Below, one piece after another: positions 23,381 through 33,496 of a stretch of 64,000 nucleotides of DNA (the stretch's first letter is position 1; each line of letters starts with the position of its first letter). The DNA comes from Thermothelomyces thermophilus ATCC 42464. Lineage: Eukaryota; Ascomycota; Sordariomycetes; Sordariales; Chaetomiaceae. Made by a program: the position numbers and the translations under genes. The DNA is taken from positions 3,968,001 through 4,032,000 of the forward strand of contig NC_016475.1 in NCBI RefSeq assembly GCF_000226095.1, read 5' to 3'. The notes under the pieces are model-generated. The model searched no databases. It saw nothing but the letters and a program-made list of their open reading frames with translations, and was not told the DNA's origin.

Positions 23381-25416
23381 CTAGTACACGTAGCGGAAGT
23401 TGGGGTTCTCCTTGTCCGTCAGGTCCTCGAACGCGTGCACGAGGTTCTCGTCCTTGGCCTCGGCAGCGCCGGACGCGGCCAGCTCGTCGCGCTTCTTGTT
23501 CTGGTACTTGAGGTAGAAGCGGAGGCCGAGGATGACGATGACCAGCAGAGTGTAGCAGCCCAGGTGGGTAGCGAAGGCGATGAAGTACCGGGGCTTGTCC
23601 CAGTCGAGGAAGACTTGGGGGCCTGTGGATTGTTTTGTTTGATTAGCCACCAGCGAAACGTCGGGAAGGAGGAGAAGAGAGAAGAGAGAACGGGGAGGAG
23701 AGATTAGCAGGAAAAGAATGAACGTTCGCTGGGAACATACCGATGGCGTTGCCGGTGGACCAGATGATAAAGTTGAGCGCCACGGCCACGCTCTTCTTGG
23801 TCTGTCCGGCCACGTTGCGCGACAGCATGGACAGGGCCAGCGTCTGGGCGGACCAGAAGGACAGCGTGATGTAGTAGCAGATGACCAGGCCGACCTTCTG
23901 GCCCAGGGTCTCGATTGGGACCGTCATGAGGCAGATGGTGCCGATGAAGGACCTTTTGTTTTTGGGCGGAGTCCGTGTTAGCAAAACCAAACCAAAGGTG
24001 CCTACCGGAGAGGGAGAAAAGAAAAGCGGGGAAGGGACCAGGGAGAAGAGCGGAGGGAGGAGTGGGGATGACGTACGGAATGACAAAGCCCAGCATGACC
24101 AGCAGGTTCTGGTTGGTCTTCTTGACGAGCCAGGAGGAGCTGAGCAGGACGATGATGATGTAGGCGCCGAGGACCATGGCGAGCAGCTGGGTCTGCAGGA
24201 CGGAGAAGCCAAAGGACTTGATGATGAGGCCCTGGAAGCTGCCGAGGCCGCTGGTCGGGAGGGTGGTGCACAGCTGGATGAGGGCGTAGCCCCAGGCCTG
24301 GGGGTCGAGGATGCCCTCCCAGAACTGGTGCTTCTTCCACTGGCGGTTCTGGACGCCGGTCTGGTTGGCGCGGACGCGCTCGACCATGAGGCGCTTGTCC
24401 TCCTCGGTGAAGCACTTCGCGCGCATGGGCGAGTCGGGCATCCACCATCCGACAAAGGCGCCGTAGATGACTGAGATGATGCCGTAGGACATGAAGAGCC
24501 ACTGCCACGACTTGAGCGGGCCGGTGCGGATGAGGGAGAAGCAGTAGGCCAGCAGGCCGCCGACGATCTGCTGGGCGCCGTTCATCATGTACCAGTACGT
24601 CACGCGCGCCGCCTGCTCCTCGCGCCGGTACCACGTCGCCGACAGCACGACGAAGGCGGGCTGGCAGACCGACTCGAACAGGCCCAGCAGCGTCCGTACC
24701 GTCACCAGGCCGGCGAAGGAGGTGCAGGCGGCCGTGCAGGCCAGCACCGCGCCCCAGGCCATGATGGAGAAGGAGAGGTACTTGGCGATCGGCACGCGCG
24801 CGATGAGCCAGTTTTGCGGGTACTCGACGATCAGGATGGTGATGTAGATACACGTGGTGAGCCATTGATACTAATATTGATCAAGATAGAAGCGTCAGCG
24901 GATAGCTTGAAAAAAAAAATAAAAGGAAAAGAGGAAGAAAAGATGAAGAACAAAAAAAGAGAAAGAAGAAAAGTGGAAAAAAAAAATGAAAAAATAAATA
25001 AATAAAAAATAAAAAAGGAAAACGAGAGTGAAACAAGTGGCACGCACTTGTTGACCGTGGAGGCCGGTGTCCTCGATGATGCCCATGATGGAGGCAAAGC
25101 TCATGGTGCCCTTGTCGATGGCCTGCAGGAAGTAGGTGGTGATCATGATGACGAGGACGCGCTTGTCGACGAGGCGGCGGAGTCGGTTGTTCTCCTCCTC
25201 CGAGATGTCGATGCGCGTGTCCGAGACGTACTGGGCCAGCTCCTTGTCCATCTTCGAGTAGTCGGGCCTCAGCCGCTTCTCGAGCTCGGGCGACGGCGCC
25301 CGCTCGGCCTCGACGACGTCCTTGTAGGGATCAACCTTTTGGTCGTCGCCCGCAGCAGCGGCGCCGACATGGGACTGATCGACGGCATCGCGGTCGCTGT
25401 TGCCCGTCGAAGCCAT
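23381..25416 (-). CDS. MFS transporter, anion:cation symporter type (Dal5/Tna1-like)
   Basis: Exons 25416-25048, 24870-24077, 23952-23741 and 23622-23381 encode 538 residues. The N-terminal cytosolic tail is about 70 residues and acidic. About twelve membrane segments follow. Motifs typical of the allantoate permease/ACS group are present, such as DKGTMSFASIMGI after the first helix, EYPQNWL and RTLLGLFESV. Members import organic anions (allantoate, nicotinate, vitamins; bacterial relatives take hexuronates) with protons at the plasma membrane. The substrate cannot be read from the sequence. The gene is divergent from a GH105 hydrolase with 1.13 kb between starts, which makes a uronide substrate plausible (inference). 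The first intron (24871-25047) contains an unusually long A/T-rich low-complexity run. Confidence 0.92.
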
Positions 25417-26547
25417 GATGTGTAATTAGGATGGAGATTGACGCGTGATTCCGTTATCTCGTAGTATGGTAATGAAGGGAGAGATGGAAATGAATGCAAG
25501 AACCCTCCTCCTTCTCACTCATGCATGCACTTCGGGGACGAGGAGCGAGAAATTGGGATCGATCGTCGGCCACGTTGCTCGGTGATCCTCCCGTCCTTTT
25601 TAACACGCACCGAATAATAGTAATACCCCGGATTTCAACCCCATGGGGAAGAAGGAAGTAAGGAAAAAAAAACACTAGTCCAGCAATTCCTGGGGTTTCT
25701 CCGCAAGAACAGAGACACGGGTCAAGATGGGATCCCGGTCGTCGGTTTGCTCGCCTCCGCATCTCGCTCGAGCTAACCCGAGCTCACCGCATGGCCCTTT
25801 GGCCACCCAACAATCGAGTTAGCACCTGAGTTGCAAAGAATCGAGCAATAGTCGGCAAGTGGGCGGGGATTGGGGGTGTGGGAAGGAGCGGCCCACCTGG
25901 GAACTCGCCAGGGTTCGAGCATCTCCCCCAACCGGGCACGCAGACCCCTTCCCCTCCCTTGAACCGTTCATGTTGTGTAACTCGCTGTCTGCTCAACCGA
26001 ACCAGCAGGGCTGCACTGGGATGCACTCGGCGGAATGTGACACCGAGAGCCACCGCAAACCCACTGCTGCCATTGAGGGGTTCTGGTTGGCTGGCCCCAT
26101 CCCCCACAAGCAGCAGCCAAGAACCAGGTGCAAAGCCGTTAAAGGGGGCGTTACACCCTAGCCCAGCAGCGAGCAACAAGCAGTTGACAGAAGCAGTAAC
26201 AGCAGCCAGTTAAGCGACTGCGCTTGGACAAGGGGAGAGAACATCGGCAAGCTATCCTACTTCGAGCGCTACCAATGGTGTCACCCCTCCGACTAGCCTG
26301 ATAACACGAGCAGAGGAACACTTTTTTATTTACATTGCTCAACGATTACGCGACTGCTCTCGCCAGGTTTATCAAAGAAGGGTTAGTAGGGAAAAGGAAA
26401 AAGAGAATAGAGAAGGAAAAAAAAGCAGAGAAAGAAAAAAGAAAAAAGGAGGAAAAGAAATAAAAAAATAAGGAGGTGCAGCATAATCAACCCCTCCATC
26501 GGTTGGCCTTCCTCAGTTCCCCCCTCGTCTTCCTCTGCCAACCCGCC
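25417..26547. other. Shared 5' region of the MFS transporter and GH105 genes
   Basis: This 1.13-kb region separates two divergent starts and should hold both promoters. A purine-rich, mostly A/G tract occupies about 26386-26475 upstream of the GH105 start and may be leader or nucleosome-poor promoter DNA. No gene is seen. The 131-codon minus-strand ORF at 25784-26179 has no domain. Confidence 0.55.
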
Positions 26548-27726
26548 ATGCCAACCACGTACGCCGGCATCACCTCGCAAGAGGTGCACGCCAAGATCGA
26601 GCTGCTCATCTCGGCCATGGTCAACATCCGGGACAAGACGGGCGAGTTCCTGCTGACGCTGCCGGACGGGCGCGTCATCGACACCAAGGGGTGGCAGGAC
26701 TGGGAGTGGACGCACGGCATCGGGCTGTACGGCATCTGGCAGTACTACCAGCTGACCAACGAGCCGCGCTACCTGGCCATCATCGAGGACTGGTTCGCCG
26801 CCCGCTTCGCCGCCGGCGGCACCACCAAGAACATCAACACCATGGCCGCCATGCTCACCCTTGCCTGCGTCTACGAGCGGACGGGCAACCCGGCCTACCT
26901 GCCCTGGCTCGACGCCTGGGCCGAGTGGGCCTACCACGACCTGGAGCGCACCCGCCACGGCGGCATGCAGCACATCACCTACCTCGAGGAGAACCGCGAC
27001 CAGCTGTGGGACGACACCCTCATGATGACCGTCCTGCCCCTCGCCAAGATCGGCTTCGTCCTCCGCCGCCCCCACTACGTCGACGAGGCCCGCCGCCAGT
27101 TCCTCCTCCACGTCCAGTACCTGTTCGACGCCAAGACCGGCCTCTTCTTCCACGGCTGGCAGTTCCACGAGGACGGCCGCCCGGGCGGCCACAACTTCGC
27201 CGAGGCCCGCTGGGCCCGCGGCAACAGCTGGCTGACCATCGCCATTCCCGAGTTCCTCGAACTGCTGCGCGAGGGCGCCGCCAGCAGCAGCAGCAGCAAC
27301 GGCGGCAGCAGCAACGACGTGGCGCTCGAGGCGTTTCTGCGGAGCACGCTGCGGGCGCAGTGCGAGGCGCTGCGGCCGCTGCAGGATCCGACGACGGGCC
27401 TGTGGCGGACGCTGCTGGACGTGCCCGAGTCGGAAGGGTCGTACGCGGAGGCGAGCGCGACGGCCGGGTTCGCCTTCGGCGTGCTCAAGGGCCTGCGGCG
27501 GCGGGACCTGCCCGCGGGGGCCGGCGAGTTCGAGGACATGGCCGTCCGCGCCGTCCGCGCCGTCCTGGCCAACGTCAGCGACGACGGCGAGCTGCTCAAC
27601 ACCTCCTTCGGCACCGGCATGGGCCGCGACCTGCAGCACTACAAGGACATCCCCGTCACCAGCATGCCCTACGGGCAGGCCATGGCCATCATGGCGCTGG
27701 TCGAGTTTTCGAGGAGATTTATCTGA
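26548..27726 (+). CDS. Glycoside hydrolase family 105 (unsaturated rhamnogalacturonyl/uronyl hydrolase)
   Basis: Single exon, 392 residues, start MPTTYAGITS with a good context (CCCGCCATGCC). An in-frame GTG lies upstream but no earlier in-frame ATG, so there is no signal peptide and the enzyme is probably cytosolic. The (alpha/alpha)6-barrel family is recognised by WEWTHGIGLYGIWQYY (52-67), LWDDTLMM (153-160, which holds the expected catalytic Asp), HGWQFHED (202-209) and RWARGNSW (221-228). GH105 enzymes hydrate the 4,5-double bond of unsaturated uronic acids at the non-reducing end of oligosaccharides made by pectate or rhamnogalacturonan lyases. Residues 245-255 are a Ser/Gly/Asn-rich insert. 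The divergent MFS gene and the PL3 pectate lyase 9 kb away fit a pectin role. Confidence 0.93.
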   Translation: MPTTYAGITSQEVHAKIELLISAMVNIRDKTGEFLLTLPDGRVIDTKGWQDWEWTHGIGLYGIWQYYQLTNEPRYLAIIEDWFAARFAAGGTTKNINTMAAMLTLACVYERTGNPAYLPWLDAWAEWAYHDLERTRHGGMQHITYLEENRDQLWDDTLMMTVLPLAKIGFVLRRPHYVDEARRQFLLHVQYLFDAKTGLFFHGWQFHEDGRPGGHNFAEARWARGNSWLTIAIPEFLELLREGAASSSSSNGGSSNDVALEAFLRSTLRAQCEALRPLQDPTTGLWRTLLDVPESEGSYAEASATAGFAFGVLKGLRRRDLPAGAGEFEDMAVRAVRAVLANVSDDGELLNTSFGTGMGRDLQHYKDIPVTSMPYGQAMAIMALVEFSRRFI

Positions 27727-27773
27727 AAGAGATGATCAATCAATAAAATCAATCAATTAATTATCAACCAAAC

Positions 27774-27898
<125 letters not shown>

Positions 27899-27978
27899 CT
27901 CTCTCTCTCTTCTCCCTCTTGACCCTTTCGCACCCAAAAGGACATTGATCCTGAAGATACGACAGCATGTTTGTGCCT

Positions 27979-28015
27979 GCCCAGCGTTGCCCAGCGTTGC
28001 CTAGCGTTGCCCAGC
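27979..28015. repeat. Decamer tandem repeat, 3.7 copies
   Basis: The unit GCCCAGCGTT is repeated head to tail, with one substitution in the third copy. Confidence 0.9.
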
Positions 28016-28590
28016 CCGCCCATTGATTTTTTCCAATCCGTCGACCGGTGCTGCAGAGGGTGGTGTAACAACAGAGAGTCATTGCCTGATCGGGAAGAAG
28101 ATCCTTCGGACTCTTGACCTAGTCCGAGGTCGCCAGCTGTCCCGGAGCTCGCTAATTAATGCGGACCGTGATGGTGGGGGGAGAGGGATTGGGGGGGAGG
28201 GGGCTGAGTTCCATTAATTGCGGATCATTATCGACAATTAGAGTCCCTCCTCACTGGTGAAGACGCGCATACGGGTCATGACTCTATCGGTGTTAACTTT
28301 GGCGAGAACTATTAGCGGCAGGTCAAGATCGGGTTCTCTCACTGGCTGAACTGAAGGGATAATTAAACCAAGGAAAGGGCTGCAGGACAGAGCAGCTTGC
28401 GTGCGCAATTCATGGTTACAGCTTCTCGCTGATTGTCGGGATGCGAGAGAACGGAGGAGGTCTTGAAAAGCAACACATGATTTAGTTCACAGTCAGACAT
28501 GGTGCAATATCAGTCACCTGGTGGGCACTCCAACCCGCCTTGGGGTTGACTTGGTTATTTATTTACATCCCGGTCTCTCTTTTCTCTCTC

Positions 28591-30507
28591 TCACGCACCC
28601 GCGCTCGTGGTCTGGAGGCGATAAAACTCGTCGCCCTTTCGCCTCTCCTCGTCGATAATGTCCTGGACCGACTTGGTGCCCGCGCCGCCGCCGTAGTACT
28701 GCTCGGCCAGCTCGATACAGCGCAGGTTGGCGGCCAGCTTGTTCATGGTCTCCATCCACTCCTCCGTCTTCTCGCTGTCAAAGACGATGCCGCCGCCGGC
28801 CTGCAGGTAGGCGACCCCGTCCTTGACCAGCATGGTGCGGATGGCGATGCACGTGTCCATCTGGCCCTCGTCCACGGCGACGCGGACGGCGCCCGTCTGC
28901 TTGTCCGTCTGGACGCGGACGACGTCGTATGCGAACCAGCCGGCGGCGCCGGCGTAGATGCCGCGCTTCTCCTGCTCCAGGTCGTAGATGAGCTCCATGG
29001 CCCTGATCTTGGGCGCGCCCGAGACGGTGCCGGCGGGGAAGATGCTGCGCATGGCGTCCCAGCGGGTGCACTCGGGCCGCAGCAGGCCCGAGACCTCGCT
29101 GGTCAGGTGCTGCACGTGGCTGAAGCGGTCGATGCGCATCAGGCGGTCGACCTTGACGGTGGACGGGTGGCAGACCCGGTTGACGTCGTTGCGCGCCAGG
29201 TCCACCAGCATGACGTGCTCGGCCCGATCCTTGGTGCTGGCCTGCAGCTCGGCCGCCAGCTCGTCGTCCTCGGCCGGGTTGAGCCCCCTCCGGATGGTGC
29301 CCGCGATCGCGTGGTTTACGATGCGCGGCCGCGAGCGCGCCTGCTCGGCCGCCGAGTACGCGAACCGCTCGTCCACGGGGAGCGGCGCGTACCCGTCCGT
29401 CTTCATGAGGCATTCCGGCGAGGCGCCGACGATGTGGAAGTCGGAGCACGACAGGAAGAAGAGGTACGGGGACGGGTTGAGGGTCCGCAGGGTGCGGTAG
29501 ATGTTGAAGGGGTGGAGGGAGGTACCGCGGGAGAAGCGCTGGGAGGGCACGGCCTGGATGATGTCGCCCTTGACAATGTGCGACTTGAGGGTGGTGACGA
29601 AGGACTCGTAGCCGTGGCGGCCCACGTTGGACGAGTACTGCTGTGGCGTGGACGGGTCGGGCGGGTTCTGGGGCGGGAGAGGGGTCTCGGGTCGGTGGAT
29701 GACGTCGAGGGTCTCGCGGATGGTGGCGCAGGCATCGTCGTAAGCGGACTGAAAGCCGGAGGGGTCCTCGGGGAGGCGCATGTGGGTGATGATGGTGAGG
29801 GCCTGGAAGAAGTGGTCAAAGGCCACGATGGTGTCGAAGAGCATAAACAGGGCCTCCGGGATGTGCAGGTTGTCCTTGAGCGGGCGGGCCGTCTTGGGCT
29901 CAAAGTACTTGATGCAATCGTACGAGATGTAGCCGACGGCGCCTCCAGTCAGGCTGGGTAGCTTGAGCGATGGGATGCTGATCACTCTGTCCTCGCCGAG
30001 CTGGGCCTCGAGCGCGCGCAACGGGTCACCGACATCTTCGTAGCCAGGGCCCGTGGCTATCACTTTCCTTGGGTCTGCCGAGATGATCAGCCAAGGTTCG
30101 CATATTGGGGGGGAATTGTTTTATTGCTGGATGGCTGCCTTACTGGCTCCGATGAAACTGTATCGCCCGACTGTCTCAGTGCTCCCTGTGGCGCTCTCGA
30201 GCAGGAACGAGTACTCGGCTGTGGCGCTGCGGCAGATCAGTCTCAATACCCCGCGGTGGAGTTATCGATAGGAATCAAAACAAATTCAAATTCAATCGGC
30301 CCAGATAAATCATAATCATAAAAAAAAAACCATTGCCTACCCATTTGACAACTTCAGGTAGGTGGCTGACGGAGTCAGCAGGTCGGATGGGACCGTGATG
30401 CAGACGGGGAGCAGTGTCGGCTTTGGTGACGCTGAGCTGGCCTGTTCATAAATGGCCTGGGCCTCGGCCAGTGGTGGCCGGATGTCAAGCTTCGTTCGTG
30501 TAGCCAT
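28591..30507 (-). CDS. trpE: Anthranilate synthase component I
   Basis: Exons 30507-30341, 30226-30144 and 30074-28591 encode 577 residues. The enzyme converts chorismate and ammonia (or glutamine via component II) to anthranilate, the first step of tryptophan synthesis. The N-terminal domain carries the LLES tryptophan-feedback element in YSFLLES, then GRYSFIGANPRKVIATGPG. The catalytic domain carries FSRGTSLHPF, IAGTIRRG, LVDLARNDVNR, FPAGTVSGAPKIRAME, GIYAGAAGWF and LQAGGGIVFDS. All core motifs are intact. The start gives MATRTKLDIRPPLAEA, which matches fungal orthologues in style. The acceptor of exon 2 could lie 15 bases earlier (ATTGAG); the CCGCAG choice gives the more usual spacing between YLKLS and YSFLLES. 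Component II is not in the window. Confidence 0.95.
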
Positions 30508-32341
30508 TGGGCCGCCAATCGCCGATCGATGGTTGATGGAAACGGAATTGGGGCTCCCGGTTGCCCGGATGCGGAGGTTGATCCTGGTGTCTTTCTGGTG
30601 TTTCGGCGCGCGATCCAGGGCAGCAACTGCACCTGCGGGTTCGAGAACCGAACGTTTGATTTTTCTGCTTGCTCCGCTGAGTCGAGTCGTCGATTGCCAG
30701 ACTCTCCGACCTCGGGTGACTCATGAGGTGGGGCTCAGAGGATCTCCAAGAAGAGCTGACCACCCTCCCGGCCAACCCTAACCCTATATTGGGACCGCGA
30801 TCAACTTTCCGTCCGCGTGGTGGAAGGCATGGCGCAGCTGGTGGCAACACCGAGTAACTACACTCCAAACGCGTATTAGCTTCCTGATTGCGATGAGTCC
30901 AGGAACCGGCGTTGAATCGGGCACACCATGATGCCAGCTGCGGCTCGATCCATGGGCTTTGATCTTTCTCGGCTCTCCTTGGCAGTGCTTGTTTCATAGT
31001 TCTATATTTAGCAGGACAATTGTCAGACGAGATGATATCTGGGGCGTCTTAAAAATCCGCTACCAGAGCAGATACCTAAGTAAATAATTAATTATGCACG
31101 TCTGTGGCGTTTGCACTTTGAACAAACATAACTAGCGTACCTAATCAAGTAACAGGACGGGCCTGTCCTGCTTATTCTCACACTATATTCTCACGCTAGC
31201 ACCTTGGAATCAAGTCTTATTACGCCAGCACCAATATGAGCCTTGATAACGGCAATACAGCCTGTTTGTCATTAAAGAAAAGCACGGGATCGATTTAAAA
31301 TAGGTGACCATACGAACTGCAAGCACGTCTCATCTTCCAGCCTCATAACTTGGTTGGGTGGTCTTGACTTTGTACATATTAATTATTCTTTACAAAGGCT
31401 TGGTAATGTGGTCTTTCTTTTTCATGAAATATTATTACAGAAATCTCACTGTGAACTTGTGTGACTTGATTTTCACCTCTGGTGTTGAGACCGTGAAAGC
31501 CCACGATTTCTCATGGTTGCAGACTCGCCTCTATGGAGCGTTTTGGTTAGTTACTCACGAACTCGGGTGAAGCTCGATGATCAGACCGAAACAGCCATGC
31601 TTCGGAGGCTCAGGGCTACGATCGCCCTTGACAGCTTTCTTACTCTCCTTTCTACGTTGATGCAATACGTGTCTGCGGACGCGTCCTTCATGTAAGGTTA
31701 GATTAGATAAGTCTTTGTGGGTCCTGGCTTTGTGGGGTGGAGCTCTCTCTGGGTGGCCTGTGCGCTACCCTCTTCTTATACCTGGCTGCAGGGCCTGCTT
31801 ACAGGAACCCACAAACTTCCTAGAGATCGCAATATTGAACTATCTTGATTTTACAGACGACTACTTCCATCATACGTCTAGATCGCGCGAAAATGGACTA
31901 TCGCAAAAATATTTGGAGCGTCGCGAAGGATCAGCATCGCGGCAGAGGCTGGTAAATAATTATGGCGAAGGGGTGCCGTATGCTCATTCCATGGACACGC
32001 TGACGTGCCCTGGGACGTCGGTGGTTGGGGCGAACTCAGAGCACTGCATTTGCATCTAAACCCGAAGCGGAAAAAATAGTATGAATACCGGCACCGGCAT
32101 ATCTCCGAAGCAGGAAAACAAGCCGAGCACCGAGCCGGCGGATATACTCGGCAATCCTCCGCAATCGCCTCAACAGCCACTAATTATGTACCATTCCACC
32201 CAAATCCCCGTCCCTCTCAAGGTCGTAGGGCGACAGGGCACACTGGGCATCGTCAGAGAGCCCGTCGCCATCTATTGACAGAATCTTTACCACCTCGAGG
32301 TGATTCTTGAAGCCTCCGGCCTTTCGATATTAATTAATACC
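30508..32341. other. Intergenic region, no gene seen
   Basis: The left end is the trpE promoter. From about 31000 the DNA is AT-rich with short ORFs only, none with a domain or splice support. The right end is the methyltransferase promoter. Confidence 0.6.
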
Positions 32342-33449
32342 ATGTCGATCTTTGGGTGAGTGAGAACCTTGGCTAATGACCCGAGAGGTCTTGCCTTAGC
32401 GGGCAGCTTGAGTATTCTTCCAAAATGAAGTATCAAAAAGTTTGCTCCGACTAATTAATTAATAACCCACTGATGGCAGCCGGGCCACCTTCTCCTCGGC
32501 CGGCTATGCGGCCTTCCGGCCGTCCTATCCGCCCGTGTTGTTCAACCGCGTGCTCGCCTTCCATCACCAGGGGAGGAGCCAGGGCCAGGCGGCGAGCGGG
32601 AGCCCGTCGGGGAACCTGCTCGACCTCGGGTGCGGGCACGGGGTGGTGGCGCGGGCGCTGGCGCCGCACTTCTCCTCGGTCGTCGGGGTAGACCCTTCGG
32701 CGGGCATGGTGGAGCAGGCGCGGCGGCTGACGTCGTCGGACGGCTACGGCGACGGCGGCGGCGGCGACGGCGGCAGTCGGATCACGTTCCGACAGGGCGG
32801 GGCCGAGGACCTGTCCTTCCTGGCGGACGGGTCGGTTGACTGCGCGGTGGCGGGCCAGGCGGCGCACTGGTTCGACTACGCGCGTGCCTGGCCCGAGCTG
32901 GCGCGCGTGGTCCGCAGCGGCGGCACGCTGGCTTTCTGGGGTTACAAGGACCACGTCATCGTCGGGCACCCGGCCACGACGCCCATCTACGAGCGCTTCA
33001 CATACGGCGAGGCCGAGCCGGTGCCCGGGTGGGAGAGCATGGCGCGCTTCTGGGAGATGCCCGGGCGCAAGATCCTCCGCGGCTCCTACCGTGCCATCGT
33101 GCCCCCCGCGGCCGACTGGGACCGCGTCACGCGCATCGCCTGGGACCCGGACCGGACGCGGGCCGACGCGGTCGCGGGCGCCCCCGAGGAGGCCCTCTGG
33201 CTGCGCAAGACGCTCACGCTCGGCCAGCTCCAGGGCTACCTCCGTACCTTCAGTGCCTTTCATGGCTGGCAAGGGGCCCACCCGGACAAGAAGAGCCGGG
33301 CCGAAGGCGGCGAGGGGGATATTATCGATCTCATGTTCGACGAGATGATCGCGGCCGTGCCCGAGTGGCAGGCCAGGGGGGATGACTGGAAGCAGATCGA
33401 GGTCGACGTCGTCTGGGGCACTGTCCTCCTCATGGCTAAGAGGCGATGA
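32342..33449 (+). CDS. SAM-dependent class I methyltransferase
   Basis: Exons 32342-32355 and 32480-33449 encode 327 residues. The 14-nt first exon supplies MSIFG and splices (GTGAGT to GGCAG) to RATFSSAGYAAFRPSYPP, the normal N-terminus of this fungal family. Motif I is LLDLGCGHGV (51-60). A downstream acidic position in GVDPSAGM and the post-motif II region VDCAVAGQAAHWFD follow. The fold resembles the trans-aconitate methyltransferase/Crg1-like group. The substrate is unknown. A Gly/Asp-rich low-complexity loop lies at about 93-103. The open frame could be read from a GTG at 32535, but that would remove the SAM-domain N-terminus, so the spliced start is preferred. Confidence 0.9.
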
Positions 33450-33450
33450 A

Positions 33451-33496
33451 GAGGAGGAGGAGGAGGGGGAGGAGGAGGAGGGGGAGGAGGAGGAGG
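33451..33496. repeat. GGA-rich microsatellite
   Basis: Nearly pure GAG/GGA repeat of about 46 bases starting directly after the methyltransferase stop codon, so probably in its 3' UTR. Confidence 0.9.

Noticed and set aside
26476-26547. Upstream in-frame GTG extension of GH105 that could mimic a signal peptide
   Set aside because: It has no ATG; the first ATG at 26548 has a good context and gives a normal GH105 N-terminus.
26383-27639. 418-codon minus-strand ORF across GH105
   Set aside because: Antisense shadow of GH105, rich in Val/Gly/Asp as expected of reverse-complemented GC-rich codons.
28540-29961. 473-codon plus-strand ORF across trpE
   Set aside because: Antisense shadow; trpE motifs are unmistakable on the minus strand.
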